A stretch of 64,000 nucleotides of DNA from Vibrio renipiscarius. GTDB lineage: Bacteria > Pseudomonadota > Gammaproteobacteria > Enterobacterales > Vibrionaceae. Below the pieces are notes generated by a model. It ran no database searches. It worked only from the letters and a program-made list of their open reading frames with translations, and was not told where the DNA came from. The translations under genes and the position numbers were made by a program. Numbering within the stretch: the first letter of the stretch is position 1; each line of letters opens with the position of its first letter. The stretch is taken from positions 930,001 to 994,000 of the forward strand of contig NZ_JTKH01000024.1 in the NCBI RefSeq assembly GCF_000827885.1. Reading direction: 5' to 3'. Shown in pieces: positions 9,307-19,044 of this stretch.

Positions 9307-10998
9307 ATGGTTCGTCGAGATAACAACCCGTTCGATGCGGTTCGCAAGGAAATTTGGGCTGCGATCGCATTTAGTTTGGGTGTGAATTTATTGGTGTTGG
9401 CTGTCCCAATCTACAGCTTACAGTTGTTTGATAGGGTCATGAGCAGTGCTAGCCTTGAAACATTAATGGCCTTGCTCGCCTTAACGGTTTTTTTAGTGAC
9501 GTCCCAAGCGTTACTTGAATACATACGCACGTTGCTGATGCAGCGCTCAGCACTAAAGTTGGATGAGACTCTCAGTGGGGATTTGTTGGCAAAAAGTATT
9601 GCCGAATCTTCCAAAGCGAATCGCATTGAGAAACATGCGTTACAAAACTTAACGACGTTACGTAATTTTTTAGTTTCCCCTTCGACGTCTTCAATTCTCG
9701 ATCTTCCGTTTACCCCGTTGTTTTTATTATTGCTGTTTGCTTTTCATCCTTACATTGGCGTGGTCGCTCTGGTTGGCGTCTGCGTTTTCGCCGGTCTAGC
9801 GGCCATGATGATGTTGGGAGGCCGAAGAATCAGTGCCGAAGCTCAAGAAACGACCGCCAAAGTCAGCATGGAATTAAATGACTATCTGAGAAATGCGCCG
9901 ACCTTAAAAGCCATGGGCATGAGTGAAAATGTGGGTAAAGCATGGCGTGAAACGAATGCCAGTGTGCTGTATTTACAATGGTTGGTTAATTCACGCGTGG
10001 GCCTGCTTCTTGCGATTAGCCGCTATTTTCGCACCTTGTTGCAAGTGGCCGTATTAACCTGTGGTGTCTATCTTGCCCTCCAGCAACAGATAGGAATAGG
10101 CGCGGTGATCGCAAGCTCGATCTTGATTGGGCGTGTATTAAGTCCGTTCGAGAGTGCAGTGAGTGGTTGGAAGTCTTGGTATAGCGCGTTCAAGGCTTGG
10201 CAGAGTCTCAATAAAACCATCACAGAAGAGTCAAAGATACAAAGAACGCTGTTGCCGGAGCCCAAAGGCGACATTCAGTTTAGTAATGTAAGCCTAAAGT
10301 TTGCCAATGCAAGTAAGCCCACGATTCAAGGCGTCAGCTTTAAGCTAGGGGCTGGGAATGCGCTCGCGGTGATGGGGAATTCCGGTTCTGGGAAATCAAC
10401 GTTAGCGGGGCTGCTGATGGGCATCCAACAGCCGAGTATGGGTGAAATCACGATCGATGGTGCGAGTATTGAAAAATGGGACTTGAACCAGTTCGGGCAA
10501 TATATCGGTTATTTACCGCAACACGTTGGGCTGTTGGCTGGCACGGTAAAACAGAATATTTGTCGCTTTACTTGCGGTGATGATGCCGCCGTGGTGAGTG
10601 CCGCCAAGCTCGCTTGTATCCATGAAATTATCATGACACTTCCCGATGGGTACGACACCTATATCGGAGAAGGTGGAGTGCTGTTATCGGGCGGGCAAAA
10701 GCAGCGCATAGGTTTAGCCAGAGCCATCTATTCCAACCCTAAAGTGCTGGTTCTTGATGAGCCGAACTCTAACTTAGACCCTGAAGGGGAAACCGCTTTA
10801 GCCATCGTATTACAGCATTGCAAGGAGCATAAAATTACGGTGGTTATGATCAGCCACCGACCGGGTTTCTTACGCCAAATGGATTGGGTGATCAAACTCA
10901 AAGAGGGTCGAGTGGAAAAAGCGGGGACCAGCGAGCAATTCTTGGGCCTTCATATCGAACCAGAACTGGTTGAAGACAGAGCAAGCAAAACCGCCTAG
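9307..10998 (+). CDS. Type I secretion permease/ATPase (PrtD/LapB-like ABC transporter)
   Basis: 563 aa: an N-terminal ABC transmembrane domain (about residues 15-300) and a C-terminal nucleotide-binding domain. Visible motifs are Walker A GNSGSGKST, the signature LSGGQKQRIGLARA, Walker B VLVLDEPNSNLD and the H-loop VMISHRPG. There is no N-terminal C39 peptidase or C39-like domain, so it belongs with PrtD-type exporters of RTX proteins. It pairs with the HlyD-type gene starting 8 bases after its stop. The RTX protein encoded convergently at 12842-17701 is the obvious candidate cargo. No TolC-like outer-membrane gene is nearby. Confidence 0.93.
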   Translation: MVRRDNNPFDAVRKEIWAAIAFSLGVNLLVLAVPIYSLQLFDRVMSSASLETLMALLALTVFLVTSQALLEYIRTLLMQRSALKLDETLSGDLLAKSIAESSKANRIEKHALQNLTTLRNFLVSPSTSSILDLPFTPLFLLLLFAFHPYIGVVALVGVCVFAGLAAMMMLGGRRISAEAQETTAKVSMELNDYLRNAPTLKAMGMSENVGKAWRETNASVLYLQWLVNSRVGLLLAISRYFRTLLQVAVLTCGVYLALQQQIGIGAVIASSILIGRVLSPFESAVSGWKSWYSAFKAWQSLNKTITEESKIQRTLLPEPKGDIQFSNVSLKFANASKPTIQGVSFKLGAGNALAVMGNSGSGKSTLAGLLMGIQQPSMGEITIDGASIEKWDLNQFGQYIGYLPQHVGLLAGTVKQNICRFTCGDDAAVVSAAKLACIHEIIMTLPDGYDTYIGEGGVLLSGGQKQRIGLARAIYSNPKVLVLDEPNSNLDPEGETALAIVLQHCKEHKITVVMISHRPGFLRQMDWVIKLKEGRVEKAGTSEQFLGLHIEPELVEDRASKTA

Positions 10999-11006
10999 GA
11001 GTGATT

Positions 11007-12317
11007 ATGCAGGGAAATTTTAGTACAAGACGACTCATTCTCACTGGGCTGTGCGTTCTTATTATCACAGTCGGTGGGTTTATTACGTGGTCGATGACTT
11101 TGCCTTTAAGCTCGGCATCGGTCGCGCAAGGCAGTTTGGTGGTCGAAAGCAAGCGTAAACAAATTCAGCACTTGCAAGGGGGTTGGGTTAAGCAGGTTTT
11201 CGTTAAAGAAGGGCAAAGTGTTGAAGTAGGGCAGGCGCTTATTGAATTGTCAGATACCAAAGCCGAAGCGGATTACCGTCGCTTTCTCTACCGTAACTAT
11301 TCCTTATTGGCACAGCGTGCTCGTTTGAACGCGTTGGTCAACGATTCAACAAAAATTGTGTGGTCAAAAGATCTGAATATCGACCGTGACGAGTTGGTGG
11401 TTGAGGCTTTACTACGCAGCGAGGATGTGCAATTTGAACAAGCGTTACTGCGCCAGCAATTGCTTGAATCGCAGTACCAGCAGCGAATCGCGCTCTATGA
11501 AGAAAAAATCAAAGGTAATCAGTTTCAAAAAAGCGCGATTTCGACGCAGAGAGATTTAGTGCAGCAAGAGGTTTCGATGACCAAAGGGTTGGTTGATAAA
11601 GGTTACGTTTCTAAAACCCGAATGTTGGAGTTATTGCGTCACCAAGCGCGCATTGATGCGGAGTTGGCGGAAGTGACATTAACGATGGAATTGGCTGGCC
11701 GCGAGCTTGAAACGTGGCATCAAACCCATCAAAACCAGTTGTTGGATCTAAAGCGAGAGTACTCAAGCCAACTCAAAGTGGTGAATGATGAATTAAGGGA
11801 TGTGCAGCAGTTGATCACTACCGCGCTCGATATTCGCGAACGTATTTTGATTCGTAGTGAATTTGCGGGGCAAGTGGTTGGTATGAACATCGCGAATATC
11901 GGAGGCGTCATTAAACCGGGCCAAGTGTTAATGGAAATCGTGCCAGAGAGTGATGAGCTGATTGTCGAGGCCATCGTGTCACCGAAAGACATTGACGTTG
12001 TACGTCCTGGATTAGATGCACGGGTGCGCTTGACGGCCTACAGCGTGAGAAATACGCCACCGGTCATTGGTGAGGTCTTGCATGTCTCGGCAGATAGAGT
12101 GTCGCAAGGAAGCTCGAATGAAGAGATGACACAAGGCTATTTAGTGACGATTCGATTTGATCCTTCCTCGGCAGAGAATTTGATCCAACATCATGGTGTT
12201 GAACTTTATCCGGGCATGTTGGCAGAGGTGTTGATTCTCGGTGAAGAGCGCACTCTGTGGGATTATTTGATGAGCCCAATATTAAGTGGCTTAAATAAAG
12301 CAATGAGGGAAGTGTAG
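11007..12317 (+). CDS. Type I secretion membrane-fusion protein (HlyD/PrtE family)
   Basis: 436 aa. One N-terminal membrane segment (LILTGLCVLIITVGGFITW), then a split biotinyl-lipoyl/barrel-sandwich half (HLQGGWVKQVFVKEGQSVEVGQ), a long coiled-coil hairpin (about residues 95-280) and the C-terminal half (IRSEFAGQVVGMNIANIGGVIKPGQ). It forms the periplasmic bridge between the ABC exporter and a TolC-type duct. ATG 11007 was chosen over the in-frame GTG at 11001 because that GTG overlaps the AGGAG ribosome binding site. It is coupled to the upstream ABC gene and overlaps the downstream small gene by one base. Confidence 0.92.
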   Translation: MQGNFSTRRLILTGLCVLIITVGGFITWSMTLPLSSASVAQGSLVVESKRKQIQHLQGGWVKQVFVKEGQSVEVGQALIELSDTKAEADYRRFLYRNYSLLAQRARLNALVNDSTKIVWSKDLNIDRDELVVEALLRSEDVQFEQALLRQQLLESQYQQRIALYEEKIKGNQFQKSAISTQRDLVQQEVSMTKGLVDKGYVSKTRMLELLRHQARIDAELAEVTLTMELAGRELETWHQTHQNQLLDLKREYSSQLKVVNDELRDVQQLITTALDIRERILIRSEFAGQVVGMNIANIGGVIKPGQVLMEIVPESDELIVEAIVSPKDIDVVRPGLDARVRLTAYSVRNTPPVIGEVLHVSADRVSQGSSNEEMTQGYLVTIRFDPSSAENLIQHHGVELYPGMLAEVLILGEERTLWDYLMSPILSGLNKAMREV

Positions 12318-12571
12318 TGACACAAGAAATGTTTTTTTGGCTTTGTTTCTACGGTTTTTTTATGGTGGCCGCGACAATGGTTGGGTATCACAAAAACAAT
12401 CTTATTGCGGGGGTGCTTTTGGGGTATGTTTTAGGACCCATTGGGCTTATGTTGATGATAATGAGCAAAGATCGTCGTCATGGCGCTTGCCCGCATTGCT
12501 CTGCGAAAGTCGATCTGCACGCGTATTATTGTCCGCGCTGTGAAAATAAATGCTACAAACAATTAGTGTAG
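12317..12571 (+). CDS. Small membrane protein with C-terminal zinc ribbon
   Basis: 84 aa. Two hydrophobic segments (about residues 5-22 and 28-48) are followed by a cytoplasmic tail with paired cysteines, CPHC and CPRC, plus one later Cys, as in zinc-ribbon modules. The GTG start overlaps the stop codon of the HlyD-type gene (GTAGTG), so translation is coupled to the secretion operon. I do not recognise a named family. A role in assembling or regulating the exporter is only suggested by position. Confidence 0.65.
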   Translation: MTQEMFFWLCFYGFFMVAATMVGYHKNNLIAGVLLGYVLGPIGLMLMIMSKDRRHGACPHCSAKVDLHAYYCPRCENKCYKQLV

Positions 12572-12688
12572 CGGCTAGTCTTACTTGATACGGGGTTGAG
12601 AGAGGCGATTCTTTGGGCGTAACTTTCTGACGAGTGACTGACTTTGATTGGTCAATGCCCAAACAATATCAAGCAGGATGAGTATAAG

Positions 12689-12712
12689 AGGCGGCGCATA
12701 AGCCGCCTTTTT
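12689..12712 (+). terminator. Terminator of the type I secretion operon
   Basis: A 7-bp GC-rich stem (AGGCGGC / GCCGCCT) with a 6-base loop and a short T-run, about 120 bases after the zinc-ribbon gene. Confidence 0.75.
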
Positions 12713-12785
12713 ACGTATGCGCTCTATGTGCCTTGGTGGAAAATTGATGATTGACGCATGATTGGCGTAGAGTACGAGTCAAAGA

Positions 12786-12809
12786 AAAGGCCCACATTTG
12801 TGGGCCTTT
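12786..12809 (-). terminator. Terminator of the RTX gene
   Basis: A perfect 11-bp stem (AAAGGCCCACA / TGTGGGCCTTT) with a two-base loop, 33 bases beyond the minus-strand RTX stop. A T-rich run follows in the minus direction. Confidence 0.8.
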
Positions 12810-12841
12810 ACGCTTATGTCACTTCCGGTGAGGTGACGAGA

Positions 12842-15800
12842 TTATACGTCCGAGGTGCCCGGGAAGTTAATGTCGCTGTCGTCTAAGTCACTCCAAATAA
12901 CCACTTCTTGGCCTGCGTCATTTTCAAAGCGATAGCCATATAGAGAACCCGTATCAATGTTGCTCGCTTGATAGATGCTTTGCACCGAATCACTCATTTC
13001 TACGTGGCTTTCGGTTAACTGCCAGCCCCAACCAGAGAGTTCAATACTGCTTGCGCCTGTACACACAAATTGACCCGCCGTATCACCGGAGGTGTTATTG
13101 GCCGCGATTTTATCCAGAGCCAGCGACAGTTCGGTATCGTTTGAGTTGATATTCACGCCTTCCAACTCTTGGAAAGTGTTGTGGCTCATGTCGATCATTT
13201 GGCTTTGGTTGTCGTCGCCGACCAAGAGTACATCAAAGTCAGCCCCGCCACTAAAGTGGACCATGTTCGGTTCACCGCTCGTCAGCTCGTTTGAGTCGAA
13301 GACTAATTGGTCGTTACCTGCGCCGCCAAAGAGTTGGTCAATACCTTCGCCGCCATTCAAGATGTCGTCACCGGTTTGGCCGTAAAGAGTATCGTCACCG
13401 GCATCGCCCGAAAGGGTATCATTACCGATGCCGCCATCGAGCGTATCGGCGTTATCGTTACCACTTAGCGTATCGTTACCTTCGCCGCCCGACACATAGT
13501 CTTCTCCGCTGCCACCGCTCAGCTTATCGTCGCCTTTCGCACCATAAAGCATGTCGTCTCCTCCATTACCAGATAACGTATCGTTACCGTCTTCACCGAA
13601 TAGCGTATCTGCAGATCCACCACCAGAAAGGTTATCGTTGCCGGTTCCTCCCCAAAGGGTATCACTGCCGCCATCGCCGCGAAGTGTATCGTCACCTTCA
13701 TTACCGTAAAGTGTATCGTTGCCTGACCCACCAGAAACGTAGTCATTACCTAGGCCACCGGTTAAGGTATCGTTGTCATTTTGTCCCCAGAGCGAATCAT
13801 TGCCTTCATCACCTTGTAGTACATCATCACCCGAACCACCGTAAAGCTTATCGTTATCTGCGCCACCATAGAGCTTGTCAGCACCACTGCCGGCATTAAG
13901 ATTGTCTTGGCCTTCGTCGCCATAGAGTTCGTCAGCGCCTGAACCGGTGGTGAGTGTGTCGTTGCCTTCTCCGCCGTATAGAGTATTCGCGCCAGCGCTG
14001 ACCGTAATGGCATCATTACCTAAGCCGCCTTCGATGCGATTTGAGCCTCCTTGAGCGGTAATGGTGTCGTTACCGTCACCCCCGTCAATTTGGTTATGAC
14101 CTTCGCCGGTCACTTGAATTTGGTCATTGCCGAGGCCACCAAGAATGGTATTGTTGTCCCCAGAGGCTTTGATGCTGTCGGCTCCTTCACCACCATCGAT
14201 GGTGTTTGAACCTGCGCCTGATAATTCGATAATATCGTCGCCATCACCCCCTGAAACGGTATTATTGGCACCGCTGAGTTTGATCGTATCTTGGCCTTCG
14301 CCACCTTGTGCGACGTTATCGTTGGAGTCATCTTCGATGTAATCATCACCTTGGCCACCGATCAAGGTATCTGCGCCACTGCCACCCAGCAAGATGTCGT
14401 CGCCATCCTCACCGGATAAGGTGTTTGTGCCACCTTCACCAATGAGTTTATCTTGGCCGTCACCACCGAATAACGTGTCATTGCCAACGCCAGAGTAAAG
14501 TTCATCGTCCCCTTGGCCGCCTTGCAAGTTATCGTTGCCAGCACCACCAAATAGAAGGTCATTGTCTGCGCCACCAAAAACGGTATCATTGCCTTCACCG
14601 GCATCGATGAGATCTTGTCCTTCGTTACCGCTGAGGTGATCGTTACCCGCGGCGCCGTAAAGAGTGTCATCGCCTAGTCCGCCCGTGGCCGTATCATTAC
14701 CAGATCCGCCAAATAGAGTGTCTTGGCCTTCATCTAGGCTGATGGTGTTATTGCCTGCTTCGCCATAAACCGTATCATCGCCCAAGCCTGCGGTGATGAC
14801 ATCGGCACCGTCGCCGGCATATAAATTATCATTGCCGTCCGCACCCGTAATCGTGTCGGCATCGGCCCCGCCATACAAGGTGTCGTCCGCGTCGCTGCCG
14901 ACGAGTGTATCGTCACCTTCGCCACCAAAAATGTTGTGGCTGCCGGTTTCAGCGGCGTAAAGTGTATCGTTACCTTGCTCACCTAAGATGGTGTCTTGGC
15001 CATCGTCTCGCACGATATCGTTACCTGCGCCACCGGCAATAAAGTCGTAGCCTGCACCACCGATTAATTCATCGTCGCCCGCACCGCCAAAGAGGGCATC
15101 GTTACCGGCACCGCCTTTCACGATATCAGCACCATCGCCCGCATCGATATGGTCATCACCATCGCCTGCGTCGATGTCATCATTACCTGCGCCCGCAAAA
15201 ATTTGGTCGATACCTTCGCCGGTGGTAATGGTATCGATATCAGTACCACCATAAACGGTATCGTTGCCTAATCCGGTATGGATGGTGTTCTGACCTGATT
15301 CACCATAAACCGTATCGTCACCGTCACCGGAATCAATGGAGTCTGTGCCTGAGCCCGCGAAAATGGTGTCGTCGCCTAGACCTGATTGGATTGTATCGTC
15401 GCCAGCGCCTCCGGAAAGAAGGTCGGCTTCATCATGGCCGAGGATAGTATCGTTACCATCTTCACCATAAATTTCGCTTCGACCCGTCCCACCATCTAAG
15501 GTGTCATCGCCTTTACCGCCGACTAAAATGTCGTCACCTTGGCCGCCGAGTAGGGTGTCGTCACCCGCATCGCCGATTAGGGTATCGTTACCTTCACCGC
15601 CTTCAACGTAGTCTTTGCCTTCGCCACCGAATACAGTGTCATGGCCAAGGCCTGCGGTGATCGTATCATCGCCGTCGTTACCTTCGATGATGTCGTCACC
15701 GGCATGAGCCGTAATGGTGTCATCGTCGGCGCCGCCATAGAGCTTGTCGCTCTCTTGGGAGCCGATGAGGGTATCTTGTCCTGCGCCGCCATAGAGTTCG

Positions 15801-17701
15801 CTCGCATTCAAGCCCGCAGAAATAGTGTCATTACCCGCTTCGCCAAACAGTTGGTTATTGCCTTGCTCACCTTGAAGGGTGTCGTTGCCTGAACCAGCAA
15901 ATATTTGGTCGTTGCCTTCTCCAGCGTAAATGATGTCGTCACCCGCACCGGTAAAGGCTTTATCGTGCCCTTGACCAAGCGTCACGCTATCGACGCCATC
16001 ACCTGAATAAACGGTATCGTGATCGTCACCAGCGTCGATGGTATTGTCACCATCACCTGCGTAAATGGTGTCATGACCTGTCCCGGTGCTGATTGAATCC
16101 GCACCACGGCCAGCGTACATTAAATCGTCACCTTCTCCGGTGGTTAATGTATTGTCCCCGTCACCCGCATAAATAGTGTCGTGGCCCGTGCCGGTTTGGA
16201 TGACATCATCCCCCATGTCGGTGTAAACGGTGTCATCGCCACTACCGGAGTCGATGGTATTGTGGCCTGTTTCACCAAATATGGTGTCGCTTCCCGTACC
16301 CGTGCTAATCACATCATCACCAGAACCGGCAAAGACTTGGTCATCACCGTCACCAGTGGTGATGATATCGGCCCCCTCATTGGCATGAATGATGTCGTCA
16401 CCTTCGCCACCATCGATTGTATCGTTACCTTCACCGCCAAACAGTTGGTCGTTACCTAAACCACCGGTCAACGTATCATCGCCCGCGTCACCATAGAGGA
16501 TATCGTGACCCTCACCACCATCGAGTTGGTCATCGCCGAGTTCACCAACTAAGGTATCGTGCCCAGCGCCACCGATGACGGTATCATCACCATCGCCAGC
16601 AAGTAATAAATCGTCGCCCGCGTCGCCTGAAATTGTATCGTTGCCTGCGCCTCCGAGAACAAAGTCGTTCCCTTCGCCTGCGAGAATGGTGTCATCGCCA
16701 TGCTCACCATGAATTTCATCATCGCCCGCATTGCCTTCTAAATAGTCGTTATCTTTGCCGCCAAATAGTTTGTCTTGGCCTTCACCACCAATCAGAGTGT
16801 CTTCGCCATCGTCACCAATTAAGGTGTCGTTGCCCAAGCCGCCTTCGAGCGTGTCATTGCCCAGTTCACCCATGAGGAGGTCATCCCCTTGGCCACCAAA
16901 GAGGGTGTCTTCACCGTCTGAGCCAAGCAATGTATCGTTGCCTTCGTCACCGTGAAGAATATCGTGACCAGCGCCGCCAATCAGGACATCGTCGCCTTGG
17001 CCGCCATGCAGGGTATCGTCGTTAATATCACCGTCGAGGAAGTCATTGCCGTCGCCGCCGAAGATGGTGTCGTCACCTTGCTGGCCTTTAAGAATGTCAT
17101 CGCCCGCACCACCATCGATCGTATCATTGTAAATGTTACGAACTTGCACGTTCATGTCATCAACGGTTGCAACTGTGTCGCCTTGTTCGTCGATAAACGT
17201 CAGTACGACACTGCCGTTACTTGGGAGTGATTGCACGGGAATGTCGATGTCGATACTGATGGAACCGTCATCTGCCACGGAGGCAAGTTGAGAGGTAATG
17301 AGATTGCCTTGTTCGTCGGTAATCTCGATGGTCACCTCAGTGTTGGCGGTGAAACCACTGGCCGTCGTTGAGGTTTGAACCGATTGGTCAACCACGAAGT
17401 TATCGAGGTTTAACGCATGGCTTATTTGTTCGCCACTTTGAGAATCATATTGATAAACGGTGTAGGCAGTGCCCCAAGAGTCATCATTATCTTGTGGTTC
17501 TTGATCCTGAGTCAGTGCGTATTCAACATCACCGAGAATGGTGTCAGAGCCTTCTCCAGCAGAAATTTTGTCGCTGCCTTCGCCCCCTGCGACATAATCG
17601 TCGCCAGACAGCGTCGAGATATCATCGTTACCCGATTGACTGTTAATCACATCGTCTTCTGACGTACCAATGATCGTGTCGTCGTGTTTAGTGCCTTCCA
17701 T
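12842..17701 (-). CDS. Large RTX (hemolysin-type Ca2+-binding repeat) secreted protein
   Basis: 1619 aa, strongly acidic, and almost entirely tandem nine-residue GGxGxDxUx RTX repeats that form calcium-stabilised beta-rolls. A short first RTX block is followed by an Ig-like or beta-sandwich insert (about residues 75-190, with TTASGFTANTEVTIEI), then the repeats run without a break to near residue 1470. Some blocks lack the Gly-rich form and read like S/T-rich variants. The C-terminal 150 aa are non-repetitive and end DSDINFPGTSDV, compatible with an uncleaved type I secretion signal. No protease, lipase or adhesin-type catalytic domain is visible. The start at 17701 is preferred because AGGAGAAGG lies just upstream; the ATG at 17719 precedes that site. 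It probably acts as a secreted surface or matrix scaffold. Confidence 0.9.
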   Translation of the reverse strand: MEGTKHDDTIIGTSEDDVINSQSGNDDISTLSGDDYVAGGEGSDKISAGEGSDTILGDVEYALTQDQEPQDNDDSWGTAYTVYQYDSQSGEQISHALNLDNFVVDQSVQTSTTASGFTANTEVTIEITDEQGNLITSQLASVADDGSISIDIDIPVQSLPSNGSVVLTFIDEQGDTVATVDDMNVQVRNIYNDTIDGGAGDDILKGQQGDDTIFGGDGNDFLDGDINDDTLHGGQGDDVLIGGAGHDILHGDEGNDTLLGSDGEDTLFGGQGDDLLMGELGNDTLEGGLGNDTLIGDDGEDTLIGGEGQDKLFGGKDNDYLEGNAGDDEIHGEHGDDTILAGEGNDFVLGGAGNDTISGDAGDDLLLAGDGDDTVIGGAGHDTLVGELGDDQLDGGEGHDILYGDAGDDTLTGGLGNDQLFGGEGNDTIDGGEGDDIIHANEGADIITTGDGDDQVFAGSGDDVISTGTGSDTIFGETGHNTIDSGSGDDTVYTDMGDDVIQTGTGHDTIYAGDGDNTLTTGEGDDLMYAGRGADSISTGTGHDTIYAGDGDNTIDAGDDHDTVYSGDGVDSVTLGQGHDKAFTGAGDDIIYAGEGNDQIFAGSGNDTLQGEQGNNQLFGEAGNDTISAGLNASELYGGAGQDTLIGSQESDKLYGGADDDTITAHAGDDIIEGNDGDDTITAGLGHDTVFGGEGKDYVEGGEGNDTLIGDAGDDTLLGGQGDDILVGGKGDDTLDGGTGRSEIYGEDGNDTILGHDEADLLSGGAGDDTIQSGLGDDTIFAGSGTDSIDSGDGDDTVYGESGQNTIHTGLGNDTVYGGTDIDTITTGEGIDQIFAGAGNDDIDAGDGDDHIDAGDGADIVKGGAGNDALFGGAGDDELIGGAGYDFIAGGAGNDIVRDDGQDTILGEQGNDTLYAAETGSHNIFGGEGDDTLVGSDADDTLYGGADADTITGADGNDNLYAGDGADVITAGLGDDTVYGEAGNNTISLDEGQDTLFGGSGNDTATGGLGDDTLYGAAGNDHLSGNEGQDLIDAGEGNDTVFGGADNDLLFGGAGNDNLQGGQGDDELYSGVGNDTLFGGDGQDKLIGEGGTNTLSGEDGDDILLGGSGADTLIGGQGDDYIEDDSNDNVAQGGEGQDTIKLSGANNTVSGGDGDDIIELSGAGSNTIDGGEGADSIKASGDNNTILGGLGNDQIQVTGEGHNQIDGGDGNDTITAQGGSNRIEGGLGNDAITVSAGANTLYGGEGNDTLTTGSGADELYGDEGQDNLNAGSGADKLYGGADNDKLYGGSGDDVLQGDEGNDSLWGQNDNDTLTGGLGNDYVSGGSGNDTLYGNEGDDTLRGDGGSDTLWGGTGNDNLSGGGSADTLFGEDGNDTLSGNGGDDMLYGAKGDDKLSGGSGEDYVSGGEGNDTLSGNDNADTLDGGIGNDTLSGDAGDDTLYGQTGDDILNGGEGIDQLFGGAGNDQLVFDSNELTSGEPNMVHFSGGADFDVLLVGDDNQSQMIDMSHNTFQELEGVNINSNDTELSLALDKIAANNTSGDTAGQFVCTGASSIELSGWGWQLTESHVEMSDSVQSIYQASNIDTGSLYGYRFENDAGQEVVIWSDLDDSDINFPGTSDV

Positions 17702-17839
17702 AAGCCTTCTCCTAGCCATTGACTGTGAATCCTTGGTATTGCAAGTGTGATACCAGGTTCATAATTTTGCTTATAGAAATAGACTAGTAGTTGGTGGGGG
17801 AATTGCCACGAAAGTTTAATTTGTTAATAAAAACAATCG

Positions 17840-18856
17840 TTAAAATGAGAAGCTGTAGGCGAGAGTTATCGCTCCATCTTTGAAGCGACCGGTGTCTTCT
17901 CCGCGATCGGATGCGTTCCACCGATTCCCAGAATAATTGTTATATTGCAAAGTAATCGTCCCTGGTCTCCAATCAAAATAACCAAAACCGTAGGTGTAGT
18001 CTGGGTTCCAAGGCTGTTGCTGCGCTTTGTCAAAATAGTAAAAGGCCGTTCCGTTCACGTACCAGTTGCCGAAAATGGAATATTTACAGCCAAGGCTAAG
18101 CGTTTGGTGATTTTTTTGGTAAGACGTGGACGCTAAGTCGAAATACTCGGGTGTATGGTTAAAATCGACTTGGCAGCCGATCGCACCTTGTTCAGTAAAG
18201 CTAATCCAGTCTTTTATAGGGCCTGTGACGGGGAACTTCCAACCTAGGGCCCAAGTACCTTGATTAAACTCGGTCACTCGGCTGTTGCCATCGGGCGAGA
18301 ATCGATTCCCGCCATAATTTGAGTAGACCAAACTTAATGTGTATGGCCGCCAATCGCTGTAACCAAAGACGTAGGTAAAATCGGGGTTCCACGCTTGCTG
18401 TTGGTCTTGATCCCAGTAGTAATAGGCCGTCCCAGAAATAAACCACGCACCCGCAATGGTATATTTTAACGAGAGTGTTGAGGTGGTATTGCTGTTTGAT
18501 GGACCACTCGTGGCACCGGCGGGTAAGTTGGCAGACTCTGTTTTCGCTAAAGGGTGGTGATAGCCAATATTACCGCTTAATCCTTGCAAAAAAGTACGCG
18601 ATTGCCATTCTTCATAAGGAAAGTCGAACGAGCTACTCACGCCATTCCAAATGTCATCCAACTCTGTATAGGCCCCACGATCATCCGCAGCCACTGAGGG
18701 CGTGCTGGTTGTGATGACATGTTTAGAAGGATTCACTGCCATAGGGCTAGTGTTTGAGAGATATTCATCTGCAAAAACCGCACTCGCCCCTAGATTAGCG
18801 ACAGGCAAGAACAGCAGCGTATAAAAAGTCCTTTTATTCAATTTGCCGGCTTCCAT
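17840..18856 (-). CDS. Predicted outer-membrane beta-barrel protein with internal duplication
   Basis: 338 aa with an N-terminal signal peptide (TFYTLLFLPVANLGASAVFA) and a C-terminal Phe (LAYSFSF), the usual signature for Bam-inserted barrels. Two segments are near-repeats of each other: one around YYYWDQDQQQAWNPDFTY with a following FGYSDWRPYTLSLVYSNY, and a second around FYYFDKAQQQPWNPDYTY with FGYFDWRPGTITLQYNNY. The gene is divergent from the REC-PP2C gene and could belong to the polysaccharide region as an exit pore or matrix anchor. It is not a TolC or BcsC type. No good ribosome binding site precedes ATG 18856; an internal TTG (residue 6) after GGAAG is an alternative start. Confidence 0.7.
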   Translation of the reverse strand: MEAGKLNKRTFYTLLFLPVANLGASAVFADEYLSNTSPMAVNPSKHVITTSTPSVAADDRGAYTELDDIWNGVSSSFDFPYEEWQSRTFLQGLSGNIGYHHPLAKTESANLPAGATSGPSNSNTTSTLSLKYTIAGAWFISGTAYYYWDQDQQQAWNPDFTYVFGYSDWRPYTLSLVYSNYGGNRFSPDGNSRVTEFNQGTWALGWKFPVTGPIKDWISFTEQGAIGCQVDFNHTPEYFDLASTSYQKNHQTLSLGCKYSIFGNWYVNGTAFYYFDKAQQQPWNPDYTYGFGYFDWRPGTITLQYNNYSGNRWNASDRGEDTGRFKDGAITLAYSFSF

Positions 18857-19044
18857 TTAAATTAGGAGATGGGGTCGATAAGTTTAAGATAAATATACTA
18901 AATTATTTGCATTGCAACTAATCGAGTCTAACCTAAAGTTATAGAGCTTGCGAATATGTCTACAAAATAAAAACCATCGCAATGCTGAAACGATACGAAA
19001 GTTAATCGTACCAACGTCAAACATAATAAATGATAAGGCTAGGG

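Noticed and set aside
12842..17701. Many long open frames on the strand opposite the RTX gene and in other frames
   Set aside because: They arise from the repeated GGxGxDxxx codons; their translations are low-complexity and have no ribosome binding sites.
12842..17701. Dense DNA repeats that could suggest a CRISPR array
   Set aside because: The repeats are in frame, degenerate and coding for RTX nonapeptides; there are no spacers of constant length or cas genes.
17840..18856. Outer-membrane protein as the TolC partner of the type I system
   Set aside because: It has barrel-type repeats and a C-terminal Phe but no long helical TolC-like regions.
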